Source: SIO4C1 sp039820425 (GTDB taxonomy: Bacteria; Cyanobacteriota; Cyanobacteriia; Phormidesmidales; Phormidesmidaceae). From it: DNA of 6,055 nucleotides. The notes below the pieces were generated by a model. The model worked only from the letters and a program-made list of their open reading frames with translations. It did not search any database and was not told the origin of the DNA. Positions 4,151 to 6,055 of this stretch are shown here, in pieces. The stretch spans positions 1-6,055 of the forward strand of contig JBCBQD010000306.1 of the NCBI GenBank assembly GCA_039820425.1, given 5' to 3'. Positions within the stretch are counted from its first letter, which is position 1; every line of letters starts with the position of its first letter. The position numbers and the translations under genes are program-made.

Positions 4151-6055
4151 ATGCAAACCACCCCTCCACCAGCCCAGACCGCTAGTGATACCAGTATCCC
4201 AAGTATCGGACGACGATTTCGGATTAATTCTTTTGGGTTGCGGCTCTTTCTGGTGATTATGGGGGGGGCTTTGACAGGCATTGGCGGTATGGCCTTTTTG
4301 TTTGGTGAAACGGTTAAATATCAGGCGGAAGATCAGATTAGAAGTACGCTCGACAGTAAAGTCAGTACGATCCATGAGGTCACCGACCAGGCTGAAAATT
4401 TGGCCTATGGCCTAAATGTCAGTGTGTCAACCTTATATGTTCGCAGGGCTGAAACGCCGGGTACGTACCAAGAGCTTACCCGTCAGCTGTTTCAAGGACG
4501 GCCTGAGTTTGTGATAGGTCTGGGGTTTGGGCAAAAGCAATACGGTATCTTGTCGGCGCGAGAGTGGTTCTTTCCCTACTATCAGGCGTCTGCCGAAACG
4601 GCGGCGTCTTTACCCCAGCCGTCGGCTTCTGAAACGCGACAACTCACCCAAACGCAGCCCCCAGAACCAAGACCTGAAGGCCGTTATACCGACCAAGCCG
4701 AGCCGACATACTTCTATCCGGAGACCGATCGCTATCGTGACTACTTTTTGCCCCAGGCTAATCTTTGGACGACCCCTTATCAGCGCGATCGCAAGCTGCT
4801 GCTGAGCTACTATTCTCAGATCTTTGACAATCAGGGGGTCTGGCTGGGCACGGCGGTTGTCGATATCGACGGTACTTATCTAAGCACAGTGTTAGACGAG
4901 CCGGTTTTGCGACAGGGCGGGCAGCTGATGCTCTTAACCAAGACTGGCAATGTGATTGCCAATCCGGCGGCTCCGGATGAGCTGGGCACCCAAACCTACG
5001 AAGATATTCCAGAGCTAAGTGCGCTTTGGGCTCAAATGGGGTCTTCAGACCCGGCTGGTTTTATTGAGGGCGAGACCGGCTACTGGGCCTATACCCAAAT
5101 CCCAGAACGGGAGTGGCTGATGGTGGCCTATGTGCCCTACCGAGTGGTGTTTGGCCAGGTGATGTTGATTACCCTGGGGGCAAGTACGGCAGTGGGGTTG
5201 CTGTTGGCTGGGGTCGTAGCCCTGGCGATTCGCTATCTCAATCGACGGTTGCGCCCTGTTTTAGAAGAATGCCATCGACTCTCAGAAGTGGATGATGAGA
5301 TGCTCAAGCAGCTCAAAAATAAGGACGAGTTGGAGCAGCTCTCGATCTCGTTCTTTAACCTGTTAGAGCAGTTGCAACTGAGCCAAACCCGCTTTCGTCA
5401 GGAAGTTGTCCATTCCAAAGAAGTTGAGGACCAGCTCAAGCAGGCCGGAGCCAAGGTGGTCAATAATCAAATGCGCCAGCAGGAAGAGGCGCAAAAATTG
5501 GCAGACGTTGAGGCCCAGCTCAAGGCGATGACGGCCCAGGCAGAGACCAGCCAGACACGCCAGCAAGAAGCGGTGCAAAAATTGGCAGACGTTGAGGCCC
5601 AGCTCAAGGCGATGACGGCCCAGGTAGAGACCAGCCAGATACGCCAGCAGGAAGTGGTGCAAAGGTTGACAGCGAAGCTGGGGACAGACCCTCAAAAGCC
5701 ACCCCAGGAAGTGGCGCATTTGAGTGAAGTGGTGTCGGTTTTAGCCAAAGAAGATTTAGCGGTGGCTGAGCTCGTCGACCGTGATGAAACTGATCCGGTC
5801 GTGGCTGCTCTAAATCTGTTGAGCCATCGCCTGGGCAGCACGTTTGCCCAGGTTTTGTCTGTGCTGAATCAGGTTGCTCAGCTACGACCCACTTTTACCC
5901 AGGTCACGCAGCAAATACAGGCGATTGAGCAGGGGGTCATGACAACCGCTAACGCTGCCCATGAGCAAACAACCCTGGTGGCCGAGGTGCAGCAGTGGTT
6001 CGAGATGACCGATGACCTTTCTCAAGTGCTGGCTCAACAAGCACTGATGGCTAAC
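4151..6055 (+). CDS. Membrane sensor with dCache-like domain, HAMP and repeat-built coiled coil; probable methyl-accepting chemotaxis-type receptor (3' end missing)
   Basis: The frame from ATG 4151 stays open for 635 codons and runs off the window. Basic RRFR (21-24) precedes a first transmembrane helix (about 30-52). Residues 53-334 form a periplasmic domain like a double Cache sensor: SAREWFFPYY (135-144), GVWLGTAVVDIDGTYL (229-244), and YWAYTQIPEREWLMVAYVP (311-329). A second helix (about 335-361) leads to RYLNRRLRPV and a HAMP-like segment (to about 410, with DELEQLSISFFNLLEQL). A coiled coil follows (414-508), made of 28-residue repeats. From about 560 the helical Gln/Ala/Thr-rich sequence (QQIQAIEQGVMTTANAAHEQ) resembles the first arm of a chemoreceptor signalling domain. 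The conserved tip that would prove this is beyond the window, so a histidine kinase or cyclase output is not excluded. A Pro/Gln/Thr-rich insert (about 146-186) interrupts the sensor domain. No CheW, CheA or Pil gene is visible nearby. Confidence 0.8.
   Translation, partial: MQTTPPPAQTASDTSIPSIGRRFRINSFGLRLFLVIMGGALTGIGGMAFLFGETVKYQAEDQIRSTLDSKVSTIHEVTDQAENLAYGLNVSVSTLYVRRAETPGTYQELTRQLFQGRPEFVIGLGFGQKQYGILSAREWFFPYYQASAETAASLPQPSASETRQLTQTQPPEPRPEGRYTDQAEPTYFYPETDRYRDYFLPQANLWTTPYQRDRKLLLSYYSQIFDNQGVWLGTAVVDIDGTYLSTVLDEPVLRQGGQLMLLTKTGNVIANPAAPDELGTQTYEDIPELSALWAQMGSSDPAGFIEGETGYWAYTQIPEREWLMVAYVPYRVVFGQVMLITLGASTAVGLLLAGVVALAIRYLNRRLRPVLEECHRLSEVDDEMLKQLKNKDELEQLSISFFNLLEQLQLSQTRFRQEVVHSKEVEDQLKQAGAKVVNNQMRQQEEAQKLADVEAQLKAMTAQAETSQTRQQEAVQKLADVEAQLKAMTAQVETSQIRQQEVVQRLTAKLGTDPQKPPQEVAHLSEVVSVLAKEDLAVAELVDRDETDPVVAALNLLSHRLGSTFAQVLSVLNQVAQLRPTFTQVTQQIQAIEQGVMTTANAAHEQTTLVAEVQQWFEMTDDLSQVLAQQALMAN
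5390..5674 (+). repeat. 84-bp in-frame tandem repeat encoding a 28-residue coiled-coil unit
   Basis: Two adjacent 84-bp units, 5474-5557 and 5558-5641, differ at 5 positions (about 94% identical). They encode residues 442-469 and 470-497, each containing ADVEAQLKAMTAQ. Before them a diverged unit (5390-5473, residues 414-441) keeps VE.QLK at exactly the same 28-residue phase. After them comes a partial unit (5642-5674, RQQEVVQRLTA). Twenty-eight residues equal four heptads, so each copy lengthens the coiled coil without breaking its register. Confidence 0.9.

Noticed and set aside
4094..4375. 93-codon minus-strand reading frame over the start of the sensor gene
   Set aside because: Antisense to the N-terminus and first membrane helix of the sensor, whose plus-strand frame is open for 635 codons with clear domain structure.
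5474..5641. CRISPR-like or mobile repeat
   Set aside because: The repeats are contiguous, in frame, have no spacers, and encode heptad-pattern protein; they are a coding tandem repeat.
5363..5719. 118-codon minus-strand reading frame with internal repeats (such as LAGLYLGRHRLELGLNVCQFL)
   Set aside because: Its repeats are only the reverse-strand reading of the 84-bp coiled-coil units; it is not an independent repeat protein.

Overview
This window looks cyanobacterial. The palindrome GCGATCGC (HIP1) occurs four times in 6 kb (1047-1054, 1738-1745, 2662-2669, 4785-4792), against about 0.1 expected by chance. One gene encodes a DUF3370 protein, a family I know from cyanobacteria. Another encodes a peptidase-C15-like protein of a kind I associate with cyanobacteria. 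The peptidase gene ends in a heptameric tandem repeat, a sequence class described in cyanobacterial genomes. I cannot name a genus; a filamentous, Leptolyngbya-like organism would fit.

Layout: positions 1-195 hold the 3' end of an unrecognised plus-strand gene, fairly AT-rich (about 42% GC by hand count of 1-180). Positions 196-452 have no convincing gene, only short reading frames and small hairpins. Two minus-strand genes follow in transcription order, hisH (1918-1274) and then a nucleotidyltransferase-fold protein (1268-453), separated by 5 bases and probably cotranscribed. Diverging from hisH across a 67-base gap is a plus-strand peptidase C15-like gene (1986-2525), followed 59 bases later by a secreted DUF3370 protein (2585-3949). 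A 201-base leader with several short direct repeats precedes a large gene that starts at 4151 and is still open at the window end.

That last gene (635 codons visible) encodes a membrane sensor. It has a cytoplasmic N-terminus, a transmembrane helix, a periplasmic dCache-like domain of about 280 residues, a second transmembrane helix, a HAMP-like segment, and a long coiled coil built from 28-residue tandem repeats. The start of what looks like a chemoreceptor-type helical signalling region follows.

The genes do not form one obvious pathway. HisH is a housekeeping histidine-biosynthesis enzyme, and the others are accessory or of unknown role. I see no strong case for a new multi-gene system. 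The points most worth a second look are the near-identical coiled-coil repeats in the sensor, the 7-bp repeat that writes the C-terminus of the peptidase-like protein, the two-part nucleotidyltransferase protein coupled to hisH, and the repeat-rich leader of the sensor gene.
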